The translations under genes and the position numbers were made by a program. A stretch of 64,000 nt of DNA from Trichobilharzia szidati (lineage: Eukaryota > Platyhelminthes > Trematoda > Strigeidida > Schistosomatidae): contig OX235277.1 in NCBI GenBank assembly GCA_944472155.2, positions 25,740,804 to 25,804,803 on the forward strand, written 5' to 3'. This document shows positions 34,436-45,239 of the stretch, one piece after another. Each line of letters begins with the position of its first letter. Position 1 is the first letter of the stretch. The notes beneath the pieces were generated by a model. That model saw nothing but the letters and a program-made list of their open reading frames with translations, ran no database searches and was not told the origin of the DNA.

Positions 34436-35437
34436 CAACATGGGGTCATTGTTTTGTTGTCAAATAGGCGAACTGGTAAAGATAACAAAAACCAGGTGTA
34501 AACTGTTGGATTTGATAAGTGTGTAAAATTATAAAAGCAGCGTGTGTTTACATAATGAAATTGCCTATCACATTCGTGTTGACTTTGTCATTTCAATGGG
34601 GGGGAGAGGTGTTGTAACCAGGTCGAATTCTGTTTTAGTCCATCATTCCTATTCAGTTCAGACAATTTGGATTCCATTTGATATGAAGTGTTTCTGATGA
34701 TATTCGACGTTCTTTGTGTTTTCTGAAATCTTTTTCTGGATTATTTCAGTATTGTCAATATCAGTTTTGTAGCTTGATTCCATAGCTTTTTTATTTCACC
34801 GACTGGATTTCTCGGTGGTCGAATAGAAGAGCCTCTACGTTGTTCATTTCTTCTGATTTTGATTTCTCTCTAGTGATGCTTGTCCGATGTATATCGCATC
34901 ACATCCCAAGCATTCTATTTTATAGACACAATTAGATAGAGAATCTTTAGGGATTTGGTCTTTTATATGGACAAGGTTGTTTCGCAGTGTGTCTGATGTT
35001 TTGAAGGAAACTCTGATATCGATCTTATTGAGTACTCTTCTGATATTGTCTGACGTCTCTGCTCTATATAGAATAACAACTGTTGAGGTCCTTGTTTTCG
35101 GAATACGTTTTCGACCATATTTAATGTCAGTGTTGATTTTGTTAAAAAATTTGACAAATCACAAAGAACGTCTAATATCGTCAGAAGCACTTCATTTCAA
35201 ATGGAATCCAAATTATCTGAATAGGAACGATGGATTAAACAGAATTTGACCTGGTTACAACACCTCCCTCTCCCATGAAGTGACAAAATCAACACGGATG
35301 TGATCAGCAATTTCATTATGTAAACACATGCTGCTTTACAATTTTACACACTTATCAAATCCAACAGTTTACACCTACCTGGTTTTGTTATCTTTACCAA
35401 TTGGTCAACTTGACAACGCAAAAATGACCCCATGCTG
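34436..35437 (-). mobile_element. Penelope-like element flanked by long inverted repeats
   Basis: Arms 34436-34718 and 35160-35437 are inverted copies, sharing for example GTTGGATTTGATAAGTGTGT and GGTGTTGTAACCAGGTC. Between them, on the minus strand, broken frames give NKIDIRVSFKTSDTLRNNLV, then CVYKIECLGCDAIYIGQAS. This is the linker and GIY-YIG domain of a Penelope-like element. The polymerase is missing. Inverted terminal repeats are known for some Penelope elements. A short polymerase-like remnant (VVVFTDVSLFN) lies just left, at about 34317-34345. Confidence 0.65.
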
Positions 35438-36200
35438 ATGATATTTTTAAATGAATTTGCGGAAAAGAGTCTCTTCGCTGAACTACTGGTCTTCTCTCTA
35501 ATAAATACCATTTCTTTACTTTCTAGTGGTATTACCAATAAAATATTAATATTGTGAACACTGCTCACACTTCTAGTGTCATTATAGCTTGGAACAGATA
35601 ACCTTAAATTCTAAGGTTACTATCTACCTACTCCTTTTTATTTAGTTCATTTAAAGAACTTTAATACAAAAAAAAACGCAGTAAAAGTAAGTAGTGAGGC
35701 ACTTTCTTCTGCTTTATTTTCGAAGTACACTTTTGAGTCTCTCATCTGTTTACCTTATATTACAAACTTTTAAATGAACGCTAAACTAGGCTAGACGCGG
35801 GGGGGGGTGATTTATTTTGGTTTCTATTCTCTGAACTTAAATACCTGTTAGCATTCATATAATAATAATAATTTAAAACAATTAGTTCCCTTTATGAATT
35901 AAGATAAAGCAATAAGAGTACGTAATTTGTTTGTCTGAATCGTGTAATGTATTTGCGCAACACATTTCGAACAATCTGATCCACCACACACGGACTTGTC
36001 ATAGGAATATATATGAAATTAATAAAGAGCTAAGAGGTGAGAAAATAGACTTAGGTCAAGTTAAAAGGACATATTGAAGGTCAAAATAACAATGAAGACC
36101 ACTAAACCAAATAGCAGAGGTAATAGTACATCTGCTATGGTGTCAAAACAAAATTGACCAAGGAAGGTTTAATGTGATGATGAATTGTTTCTGATGAACG
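35438..36200. other. Intronic DNA without recognised feature
   Basis: A+T-rich intron sequence, with a short G run at about 35799-35808 and no convincing coding or repeat signature. Confidence 0.4.
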
Positions 36201-37260
36201 CATAAAGGTGGTTTAAACATCCCAATTGCTAGCTAGGGCTTCCACAAACTTTAGTATACGCCCTCCTCAAAACACGTTTTATAGATAGGTTTACAATATC
36301 TGTTAACGTCAATTTTATGTCCTGTCTCTATAATATGTTTCGCAATAGAGGAGCTGAGTCTCCTGTTCTCACCAATAATGCGTTCTGAAGATTCTATTTA
36401 CTTCTGGAGCTATTTAGGAATATGCTCTGAAACTAGCCCTTACTTACAGAGATCGATGAGTCCTCCCTCCCTATGTGTATGTGTGTCCACACGTACATTC
36501 AAATAGGTAAATACAGTGGGATGTGACGTCATTTTTCGCATGTTCAAAGGGCTTAGATAGATATATAGGCTTTACATTGTCAATTATTATGATATTAGCT
36601 GCATAAAAAGCCTTTCTAACAGCAGCGTTCAGTCTTTGTCTAGTTATCAGACTACTTTGATGGCCCATATAGGGTAGCTTGATGTACGTATTGGAGAGTG
36701 GGTCTTGGCGTTCTGACTACTTTATATCTCCTGATGAACTTGTCTAGATAATTGTTATCAACCAGAGTTTGTGTCAACTTTCTTTCTTCTTCATTAAGTG
36801 TGTCTTCAGTGCATATTCGTTGAATTCTGATGAAGAGGCACCTTACTAAGGCTCTTTTGTACCGAACAGGGCAGAAATTGTGGTAATTAAGACACTGTCC
36901 TGTCCAGGCAGGTTTTCTATAAAACAGATCATTTTAATGATCCATCAAGCCGTCGACTAAGCAATATGATCAGGAAAGATAAACAATTATCTTACTCTTC
37001 TACAGATAGATGTAAGTGATATGCTATTCTGAAATTCGTTCATTCGATTTAAAATTGAGCTGGCAGAACAAGACGCTTATCACTGATGATTACAATATAA
37101 TCTACATACCTTCTATAAATTCGCACATTTTCGATTAAATCCTCCGATAAATTCTCAATGTACGACATATAAATATCTGCTAAAAGGGGCCCTAACGGAT
37201 TGCGCAAATACATTACACGATTCAGTCAAATTACGTCTTCTTATTGCTTTATCTAAAATA
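36200..37260 (-). mobile_element. Penelope-like element, polymerase end to GIY-YIG
   Basis: On the minus strand from the right: GPLLADIYMSYIENLSEDLI and YRRYVDYIVIISD (polymerase catalytic region, YVDY instead of YVDD). Then LPYMGHQSSLITRQRLNAAV and RKAFYAANIIIIDNVKPIYL, and the endonuclease start CIYLFECTCGHTYT. The last residues of the GIY-YIG motif are changed (YT for YI-G) and stops follow. It is a decayed copy of a Penelope lineage different from those at 28 and 41 kb. Confidence 0.7.
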
Positions 37261-37329
37261 ATAATTATTTAAAGGTAGTAAAGAGTGATTTTTTCTGGAC
37301 TTCTTATAGGTGCATAGTTGTATTTCAGT

Positions 37330-37690
37330 TTCTGCTTACTCACAGACACGTGGAGGACGAAGGTGCCTAGAGTTCTAGTGAGAAGTCGTGACCAATTAGT
37401 GGCACCCACCAGGTCGGATATGAGGACTACTCAGCACCGCTAACGTTGGTTGGTGGTCGTGCTAAAATCAAGAATTGACAAAATTTAGAATTTATGAACC
37501 CAAATGGCTAAATGGTCAATGGGCTTTGCTTTATAAGCTGAAGGCCCTGGATGCAATCCCTGGGGCGGGGGATGTTCTGATGTAAAGTCTCAGACTCCTT
37601 GATATTTTTCAGTGATCCTCTAACTAATATCGATCTGTAATCAAAACTGAAGAAATTCAAATGTCTACAAACTAACTATTAAAAAAATAT
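37330..37690 (+). mobile_element. SM-alpha-like SINE, copy 1 of a tandem pair
   Basis: Shares with the next copy AGAAGTCGTGACCAATTAGT, GTTGGTTGGTGGTCGTGCTA and AAATCAAGAATTGACA. A tRNA-like segment and a degraded hammerhead end (CTGATGTAAAGTCTCAGACTCC) follow at about 37577-37598. The two SINEs are in the same orientation, about 400 bases apart. Confidence 0.55.
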
Positions 37691-37729
37691 TTTAATGCTT
37701 GCTGGTGATAGGTTGCAAGACAAAGTTAT

Positions 37730-38060
37730 CGTGAGTTTTAGTCGAAAGTCGTTACCAGTGATGTCCACTAGGCTAGAAGTGAAGACAATTACTCGCCAGC
37801 GATGACAGTGGCTGATAGTCATGCTAAAATCATGAATTGGTAGAAGTTGGAATCTATGGGCCGCTTAGTTGGATCCCAGTGGCTGGTTGGTTCATGATCT
37901 TTCCTTGTAACCTGAATGTCTTGAATTTTACCCCCGGTGGGCGAGTATTGTTGATGAGTCCCAAGATAGGGTGAAACAGCTGTTCAATACTCCTTAGCAT
38001 AGTTTTCAGTTATTTTCTAACTGAAACCACTCAGTGATTAAACTTTATGTCTTTACAGAG
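37730..38060 (+). mobile_element. SM-alpha-like SINE, copy 2, with well-preserved hammerhead
   Basis: The body (AGTCGTTACCAGTGATGTCC; GATAGTCATGCTAAAATCAT; GAATTGGTAGAAGTTGGAAT) is followed by a tRNA-like section (CCCAGTGGCTGGTTGGTTCA, then CTTGTAACCTGAATGTCTTG). The hammerhead unit at 37943-37992 comes next, then a tail with AACTGAAACCACTCAGTGAT. The order body, tRNA-like, hammerhead, tail is the same as in the inverted copies near 46.7 and 47.2 kb. Confidence 0.65.
37943..37992 (+). ncRNA. Hammerhead ribozyme-like fold (type I) in an SM-alpha SINE
   Basis: Stem I is an uninterrupted 8-bp helix, GAGTATTG with CAATACTC. The core reads UUGAUGA (first C changed to U). Stem II is GUCC/GGGU with two wobble pairs. 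The GAAA box is intact at 37973-37976. Helix III is a minimal ACAG/CUGU with no loop, followed by the cleavage triplet GUU. Hammerheads are known in schistosome SM-alpha repeats. The core C to U change probably lowers or abolishes activity, and a loopless helix III would favour action as a dimer. Confidence 0.6.
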
Positions 38061-38129
38061 ACCATTTGTTTAACGTTCAAGCTTTGATTTATATTAATAT
38101 TACTATAATTATTCGTGTTACTGGTCTGT

Positions 38130-38560
38130 TGGATTCCTAGTGAAACACTGAACTTCAGCAGTGCGCCGCCATTTCATTTTGTTCTCCATAGTCTTATTTT
38201 TTAGCTGGCTACATAACTGCTCATAAGCTTTCATTTCCTTCTCGCACATTCTCCTCCATGTCACCCACAGACTCACTCCCAGCGCGTCGTTCCTTATTGT
38301 CCTACCTTTCAGTTGCCTGGAGCGTAGTGTTATTCAACGGTCTTGTTAGCGTATATCGTATCCAAATCCATTTCCTTGTAGATATTTGTTGAGACATAGG
38401 TGCTTGGTTGGTCCGCTGTCTTCCAAAGTTTCAGGATGTCTAATTTTTCTGACTGACTGTCTGATCTTCAACGTCGAAAGAAGCCAGCTGTTGATAAGAG
38501 TTTTGCAGGTAGTTTTGAAATACTTTGAGGTAACATTATGCTCGGCAAGTTTCTGAACCA
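38130..38560 (-). mobile_element. RTE-clade (SR2-type) LINE, 3' end fragment
   Basis: On the minus strand the C-terminal region is recognisable as NKYLQGNGFGYDIR, then VTWRRMCEKEMKAYEQL and KMKWRRTAEVQCFTRNPT. It is oriented opposite to, and abuts, another fragment of the same family at 38570-39130, so the two copies lie head to head. Confidence 0.6.
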
Positions 38561-38569
38561 TTTATAGAA

Positions 38570-39130
38570 TAGAAATAATGGTATTAGCAAACCAGTTTGG
38601 AAATCTTCTACTTCACTCAGCGAGCATGAAGACCAAGATTCGGATTCTATTCAACACAAATGTGAAGTCAGTCAGTCAGTTCTTTTATACGAGTCAGAAA
38701 CTTGCACTGCGTGTCATGAAATGGATTTCCAACAAGTTGAAGACTTTTAACAACAGCTGCCCACTTCGCTGGCTGGCTCCATACTGAAGGTCAAATGGCC
38801 AGAAAGAACTAGTAATAAGAAACACTGGCTGGGAACAAACCAACAAGTGAGAGCCGATTGCTCAACAAATATGTCGGGCACACATTGAGGAGACCGCCGA
38901 ATGACATCGCGATCACTACACGTTATAGCTCAATGGGAATCCGAATGGGAAGCGACAAACGAGTCGTCGGTGAGAAGGTGACATGGAGGAGACCGTTTGG
39001 CGAGGAGGAGATGAGATATTATGGGCAGTGGGGGAGCTAGCTAAATGAAGACGACAGCAGAAAATAGAATAAAGTGGAGATGTGTTTTTGAAGGCCTATT
39101 TTCCACTCGGAACCCAAGGAAATCTGGTGA
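38570..39130 (+). mobile_element. RTE-clade (SR2-type) LINE, 3' end fragment
   Basis: Broken frames give LHSASMKTKIRILFNTNVKS, then MKWISNKLKTFNNSCPLRW, KYVGHTLRRPPNDI and VTWRRPFGEEEM, the usual C-terminal region of SR2-type elements. It ends near TCCACTCGGAACCCAAGGAA at about 39102-39121. Confidence 0.65.
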
Positions 39131-39329
39131 TTGAATTAAGGAGTTTTAGGTTACCAGGTGAGTCCGGCTATTGATGTTATAATTCAATGACCTCCGGATT
39201 TCTTAATACTGTCAGTTTATTTGTACAGCTGGCTATCAAGTGCTCTGCAGCGTTTTTGAGTAATTTTCAAACTAATGTATTGGTGTTTGCGATAAAATCT
39301 ATACTAAAATGCCATATTAGTTTGTTTAT

Positions 39330-40540
39330 AAGATGTATCACACAGTCAGTGAAACAGTATTATTTACTGGATGATGAAGTTTCGAACACAATTCATCATT
39401 GTTCATAATCATGTCATCAATTATAATCACACGACTTCGAAACTTGAGTTTTAAAGTTTTCTTTGTCCAGTCCTATTTGTCGTCTTAGGGGTAGTAGAAT
39501 TTTCCAGATATCTGGGTGGACAGGTGTTGAATCATTCCTATTACACGTATTCCCTGTCAGTTGATTCGATAAACAAAGCTTCCGTTATCAATCCTGCTCC
39601 CTCCACCCTGTGACATTAGATTGTAAAACTGTCATCCTATCCATCCTATTGTATGGTTGTGTGTAATCGCATATAGTGAGTGCTATGGCTGAACTATTCC
39701 CCAAATTTCTTAACTTATTCGGGTCACCTTATCTAGATTTTGCTAAGTTTTTATGTTCGGCTAGTCCGACTGTCCTCTGTCCTAGTAGTTTGACCTATGT
39801 ATTTAACCTGACAATCATTGCAGGCAGGGTATTAGATAAACTAAATTGTTTTGTTTTAAAGGCTCCACAGGATTGATCCTTTAACCGACAAAGCTTGTTT
39901 CTAATTGAGTTTGTGGGTGACTGAATGCCAGCTACTTTTATTCCTGCCTGCCTTGTTAAGAATTCTGCGTAAGGTGGTTTCCAAGGTTCCTTCTTTGTAT
40001 GGAATTACTACTGATGATTTAGATTCCTTATTGTTGGTGTTGTCATTATCCTGTGTATGTTTGACAGGCATGTCATCACTAATATTATTATTATCCTCAT
40101 CACTATCACTACTATCATTATTTATTTTATTTTTACATTTCCCTACATACTTTCTGAATAATTTATCAGGGTAATTATTAAGTTTTAAGGCTTCTTTTAT
40201 GTGTATCACTTCCTGTCTTGGATTTTCCTTGGTACTACTTATCTTTTGTGCCCTATTACCTAAACATTTCACCTATTCTATTTTCACTGACATAGGATGA
40301 GATGATCAGAAATCCAAATATCTCTTTGAATGTATGGGTTTTGTGTAAACACTAGTGTGTTTTAACTTCCCATCTTCTTTCTTTTTTACTCTACAATCTA
40401 ACATTGGAAGCTCCCCCTCTTTCCTGACTTTCCAATCCAAAGGTGGTGAATTGAATTGCCCCAACCTTTGAGTTAATCTGTTTGAAAAATCTATCCACAT
40501 CCTGTGTTTTAAGTACACTACAGTACAGTACATCTAATAA
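39330..40540 (-). mobile_element. Penelope-like element, linker and GIY-YIG, with terminal-repeat remnant
   Basis: From the right on the minus strand: YLKHRMWIDFSNRLTQRLGQ, GELPMLDCRVKKKEDGKLKH and TSVYTKPIHSKRYLDF. Then KEALKLNNYPDKLFRKYVGK, an acidic insert (DSSDSDED), and the endonuclease start YPACNDCQVKYIGQTTRT. The left end (39336-39450) resembles the terminal repeat of the 41-kb element (ATCACACAGTCAGTGAAACA; GTTCATAATCATGTCATCAA). Stops and frameshifts interrupt it. Confidence 0.7.
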
Positions 40541-41144
40541 ACAAACTAAATATGCAATTACTTACTACCATAGTGCCCACGTTTTACATATATACTGAAA
40601 TGCCTTCTAAAAATTATACATTTTTCATCTACATATGAACAATTCGCCTTTATAAGGATTGAATATGATTCAATGTTCAACGTTAATCTCTCTCTCTCTC
40701 AGCAATGATCACAAGATTCTTTTTCCTAATTCTTTATAATAATGTAACACTCTATGCTGACTTTCTTGTATTACGTATCATATTGTCAATTTATCATACG
40801 TGTTTTTAGTGTACATATTTATTCATAGATACGACATTTATTTCTATAGTGACGATTACATAATAATAGTGGTTACATTACTTTGACAGATAATAACAAT
40901 ATATAGGGAAATATGCATAAATGAATTTAGTCGTCAATAAACGATATTGATTGCTCTGAACTGAATTTCCCGCACACAACTGTTCAATGAGGCGTGTCAG
41001 TTCAAGGAGCCAAATTTGACAGAAATAATATAAAAGAAAGCAGGTTACAAAGAATGGATTTATCTGCACCTTTTGAGAGCGATTTTGAGTCATTGATATA
41101 AGTATAAAACTTGGGCACTGTGGCGGTAGAGTATAACTCCACTA
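40541..41144. other. Intronic DNA without recognised feature
   Basis: A+T-rich spacer between two Penelope-like elements, with a short (CT)n run at about 40689-40700. I see no coding signal. Confidence 0.4.
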
Positions 41145-41521
41145 TGGATAAGATTTTATTTTGATAAATCACACAGTGCTGTTATACAGTAATATTTACT
41201 GATGCGACCACGTTTGGAGCACAAGTTATTACCGCTCATAATCAAATCAAGCCACTACTCGCATAACTTTCTTCCTTCATTTATATACATGAGTAAAAAT
41301 TAATGAGAAGTTTGAATAAAATCAATATAGGATAATGTACATCCGGAAATAATAATATGAGTGTTATCAATCAAATACATTCAGATGGGAAATAAGATGA
41401 GTGTTTTTATAGTCAAAATAAGCAACTTGTTAGAATGTTATAATTAATGTATGTGGATTGAAATAGAATTTTAAGATTATTTGTTATCCTCCTCTGATTT
41501 GACTGACTGGTGGTAATAATA
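41145..41521 (+). repeat. Left terminal repeat of the 41-44 kb Penelope-like element
   Basis: Begins around ATGGATAAGATTTTATTTTG and ends TTATCCTCCTCTGATTTGAC then TGACTGGTGGTAATAATAT. The end block is matched exactly in reverse complement at 42819-42857. The repeat also occurs at 32230-32600 and, as fragments, at 39336-39450 and 51735-51820. Confidence 0.75.
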
Positions 41522-42818
41522 TCTCCCATATTTCTGAGTCATTTCTGGGTGAGTCTAAATGGTGTAATTTAATGCATAAAACTAATAATGCTAGTAGAAT
41601 ATATTGTACTATAAAAATACATAAACCAGGTTACCCTCAAAAGGCCAATAGTAGATTTCAGAAATTTGCCAACGTATGAATTATCGAAACACTTAGCTCT
41701 AATAATATGTCCCATTAGAAATCGTTCAAACTCTAGGCTGACCAATTTATATGAAATGAGAAGGAAACTAAATAACATTCAATTAGAGAATAATGAAAAA
41801 TGGTTAGATTTGATATAACTATTCCTTATACTAATATACCAATCAATATGGTCGTAGAACCGGTTAAAAAGAAACTAACTGCTGATCCTGAACTTAGTCA
41901 TAGGACAAAGCTGCCCGTTGGGAAAATTATTTTAAGAATTCAGTTATGCCTCACATCTACTGTCTTTAAATACTAGGGCAAAATATATAAACAAACAGAT
42001 GGTGTAGCAACGGGATGGATCACCAATATCCCCTATCGTGGGAGATATATTTATGGACAGCTAGGAAAATATTGCTCTAAGTACATTTAATCCTGTTTAG
42101 ACTTTAATTCACCTCATCCGTTATCTGTCTGCGAAGGCAGGTGGCTTAGTTAAGTGCCTAACAAACCGATCAATAGCACTAAGTAGTAAAACTAAAAACC
42201 TAAATGATGAAATAAAACAGATAGAAGAGGTGTCGGTAAAAAATAACTATCCTAAAAAATTCATGAGGAAGATCAAAAGAGGTCACAAACAAAACAAAAA
42301 TAATTGTGAAACTAGTAGTGATAACATAAATAAGAAGGAATTAAGGCATCTACAGTTTTACCATATGAGGAGGGGACATCTGAGACCCTACGTGTTAGGA
42401 TTCTCAACAGAGTAGGAATTAGGGTAGCATTCATACCTACCAACTGACTCAGATAGGACAACCTCCGTAGGCTAAAAGATCCGGTGGACCCAATTAAACA
42501 AAATAATATAATTTACAAAATATCTTGCAATAGCTGTGAGGTCAACTACATAGGTAAAACTAGTACATCAGGAGTAGTGAGATTGTCGGAACATAAGAAT
42601 TTAGTGGCTAAGGTGAGAATGGCTGAATCCGCACTGCATGCATTAACACACAACGGCACAATAGGGTGGTGGGAGAGAGTTAAAATTCTAAGAAGTAATA
42701 TAGGTGGGTGCAGAGCAAGAGAGTTTGATTACTGAATCTTGGTTCATTGAATAATCTACACTCAACACGTATGCAGTAGAAGTGACTGAACGCAAATACC
42801 AGAGATATGTATGGAAGA

Positions 42819-43044
42819 TATTATTACCACCAGTCAGTCAAATCAGAGGAGGATAATAAATAATCTTAAAATTCTATTTCAATTCAAGCAAATTACAACA
42901 TTCTAACATATTACTTATTATAACTATAGGAACATTCGTCTTATTTCCCATCTAATTGTATTTGATTGATAACACTCATATTATTATTTCTGAATGTACA
43001 TTATCCTACAATGATTTTTATTCAAATGTCTAATCATCAATTTT
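42819..43044 (-). repeat. Right terminal repeat (inverted) of the same element, part 1
   Basis: The inverted counterpart of the second half of the left repeat: ATTATTACCACCAGTCAGTC followed by AAATCAGAGGAGG, then TTGATTGATAACACTCATAT. It breaks off at AATCATCAATTTT (43032-43044), where the nested element starts. Confidence 0.75.
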
Positions 43045-44014
43045 GAAACAATAGAGAAGATTTGTAGTTCAGGTGGATGATTTGTAATTAATAGTGTTCT
43101 CTGGGCTGGTTGGTTTAGTTGCGGAGCTTTCGTCGTCCTTCTGGACAACATCTTCAGCGTAATATTTAGCATAAAGTGAAATTGTTTAAATTTCTTCATG
43201 AGTGATATAATTGCGTCTCCCGGTAACAACCATCTTTACATATGTATTGACCATTTTCTATTGACTTGGAATGGTTATCCACAAAATTTCATCAAAAAGT
43301 ATTCAAAGTCGAATCAAAACACCAACAAGGAACCATCATCAAAGACCACAAGAAAATTCATCCTACCATACTTGAGAAATATCTCTGAAATAGAAGCTAG
43401 AATACTGAAACCGTTTGATATAGATATAGCACACAAGCCAGTCAAATCGCTTAATTCGATATTATGCAAACCGAAAGATCCAACAAAAAAAGGGATAAAA
43501 TTAATACCATTTACAAAATAAGTTGTATGAACTGCAACAAGCATTACATCGGCCAAAGTGGGCGTCCCCTTCGAATTAGAATCCAAGAACACAAATCAGC
43601 CGTGAAAAGACACGATATGTATTCTTTAGTATCAATGCATGTAGACAATTATGGTCATCAATTTGATTGGGATAATGTCAAAATCTTAGACAGAGGAAAC
43701 ACCAAAAGTGCCAGGGAATTCCTAGAAGCCTGGTACTCAAACGAATGTGCAATTAACAAACCAATTAATATAGACCCAATATACCAACTAATAAAAAGTA
43801 AATCATGTGAACAGAAAGTTTAAAATTCAAGTCAATAGAAAATGATCAATACGGATGTAAAGATGGTTACCAGGAGACGCAATTATATCACTCATAGGAA
43901 ATTTAAATCAGTTCATTTTATGCTAAAAATTGCGCTGAAGGGGAATGCTGTCCAGAAGGACAAGGAAAGCTCCGTAACTAAACCAACCAGCTCAGAGAAC
44001 GCTATTAATTGCAA
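43045..44014 (+). mobile_element. Second Penelope-like element nested in the right terminal repeat of the first
   Basis: Flanked by inverted repeats of its own (about 43060-43275 and 43826-44014, sharing GGAGACGCAATTATATCACT). The coding part holds NGYPQNFIKKYSKSNQNTNK and PYLRNISEIEARILKPFDID. A GIY-YIG domain open over 119 codons (43464-43823) follows: IYKISCMNCNKHYIGQSGRP, RIRIQEHKSAVKRHD and AREFLEAWYSNECAINKPIN. It has the GIY-YIG Tyr, Tyr-Ile-Gly and Arg/Glu positions. The polymerase is deleted. The sequence AATCATCAATTTT occurs at both edges (43032-43044 and 44015-44027), as expected for a target-site duplication. Confidence 0.75.
43119..43162 (-). ncRNA. Hammerhead ribozyme-like fold in a Penelope terminal repeat
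   Basis: Read on the minus strand. The 5' strand of stem I is UUACG. The core is CUGAAGA, which fits CUGANGA. One extra U follows, then a 7-bp stem II, GUUGUCC-AGAA-GGACGAC, and an intact GAAA. Helix III is a minimal AG/CU and the cleavage triplet is CUC (the NUH rule is met). The 3' strand CGCAA pairs with UUACG at four of five positions. Compact type I hammerheads of this form have been reported in terminal repeats of Penelope-like elements. The extra U between core and stem II is a departure from consensus. Confidence 0.6.
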
Positions 44015-44359
44015 ATCATCAATTTTACTTATGTATATAAATGAAGGAAAAAAGTTGTGTGAGTAGTGTCTTGAAATGATTATGAGTGGTAATAATTTGT
44101 GCTCAAAACTTGCTCATCATTTAATATTACTGTATGACAAACACTGTGTGTGATTTATCAAAATAAAATCTTATCCATAATGGAATTTTGAGTCATCTTC
44201 CTCAATAGTTTCCAGCTAAAGATTCTTAGCGTGTCGAGAACTCTAACCAGATAGTAGCAGTCGACAGCTTCCTCTTCATGACTCAGTTTGATAGTTGAAG
44301 ACTTCATAGATTGATTCCAGGAACAAACAACACAAATTACTATGTAGTGTCCTGCAGGA

Positions 44360-44540
44360 GGTGGTCACTTGTGACCTCAAATAGCCCAGTGGTAACGTCT
44401 TCGACTGCAGTTCAGGGTGGCTCAACTGGATTCGAATTTTAGAAGGGATATGAGTCCCTTCAAGATTTCGGGTACAAGCCTTGGGGACTGATGACTGCCA
44501 ACAAGCACGAAACCTAGACCTAAGCCTTCCTACCGTTTGC
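44360..44540 (+). mobile_element. tRNA-headed SINE with hammerhead-like end
   Basis: The A-box-like TAGCCCAGTGGTAACG at 44386 and the B-box-like GGATTCGAAT at 44429 are followed by GGGACTGATGACTGCCAACA and AGCACGAAACCTAGACC (44484-44520). CUGAUGA and GAAA are both intact. Stem II pairs only UGC/GCA, with a C/C mismatch at its base. A 7-bp stem I (CCUUCAAG with CUUGGGGA) can form after an upstream GTC. Helix III is weak. The layout fits an SM-alpha-related SINE. Confidence 0.55.
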
Positions 44541-44639
44541 CTCTAACTGTATAATAACAGTCAAGGACTTCAGATATTGATGTCAGGTTTTGATTCAAAG
44601 ACTCTTAACTCTTTTTCAGCTAATCTTTATATCAGCTAA

Positions 44640-45110
44640 GATCGCTTGACGGGGAAGATAATAGCTTCGCATGCGAAGCGCATGTCTTAACCACCTCAAA
44701 TGACGCGGATTCACAACCTCATCGATTGATTTTCCCTCCTTACTTAAAACTGCATTTCTAGGTTGTTGGTTTACTCGTTCCCAGAGTTCCCTTTCGCTAA
44801 TCCTTTCTGCCCAGCGATCTGATCCCCAATATGGAGCCAGTGAAGGCAGCTGTTGATAAAAGTCTACGGTAGCCTGTTGGAAATGCTTTGCATGTCGCTC
44901 CAGTCAGAGTTTTTTCACCCAGATAGAAGAACTGACTGACGTAGCATTTGGGTTGAAAATACGGATTTTGTTCTATATGTTTAGTGCAGACGATTTCCCA
45001 ACTGATTTCGGAGTGATGGAGGTCTGCTTTGCCCTTTCGATTCTGCTGTTGGCGTCATTATCATCATCTTTTCTGTGTGTCTGTAGTTGAAACGATCCTT
45101 TCTCGATAAG
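44640..45110 (-). mobile_element. Two abutting RTE-clade LINE fragments
   Basis: On the minus strand, bases 44640-44760 resemble the C-terminal SKEGKSIDEVV and HLRWLRHALRM of the RTE family seen at 56.7 kb. Bases 44760-45110 resemble the SR2-type region (ERISERELWERVNQQ; IRIFNPNATSVSSS). Both are strongly mutated. Confidence 0.5.
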
Positions 45111-45239
45111 TGAAGGAATTGACGTCTTATGTGGTTATTTTAATTGATAAAAATTATCACCTTTCTAACGAGAGGTACTTTGACGACTACTTCGCTACTA
45201 AAGGGTCCCGCCAACAATAATACATCTCATCTAACAGTT

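Larger units (their letters stand above)
41145..44183 (+). mobile_element. Penelope-like element with inverted terminal repeats, interrupted by a second element
   Basis: The left repeat at 41145-41521 recurs inverted at 42819-43044, and that copy resumes at 44015-44183 after the nested insertion. Between the repeats, decayed polymerase text reads RPIVDFRNLPTYELSKHLAL and SPIVGDIFMDS. The linker is YPKKFMRKIKRGHKQN. The endonuclease is NIIYKISCNSCEVNYIGKTS followed by GVVRLSEHKNLVAKVRM. The GIY-YIG part is open over about 80 codons (42484-42735) while the polymerase is full of stops. The copy seems 5'-shortened. Confidence 0.75.
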
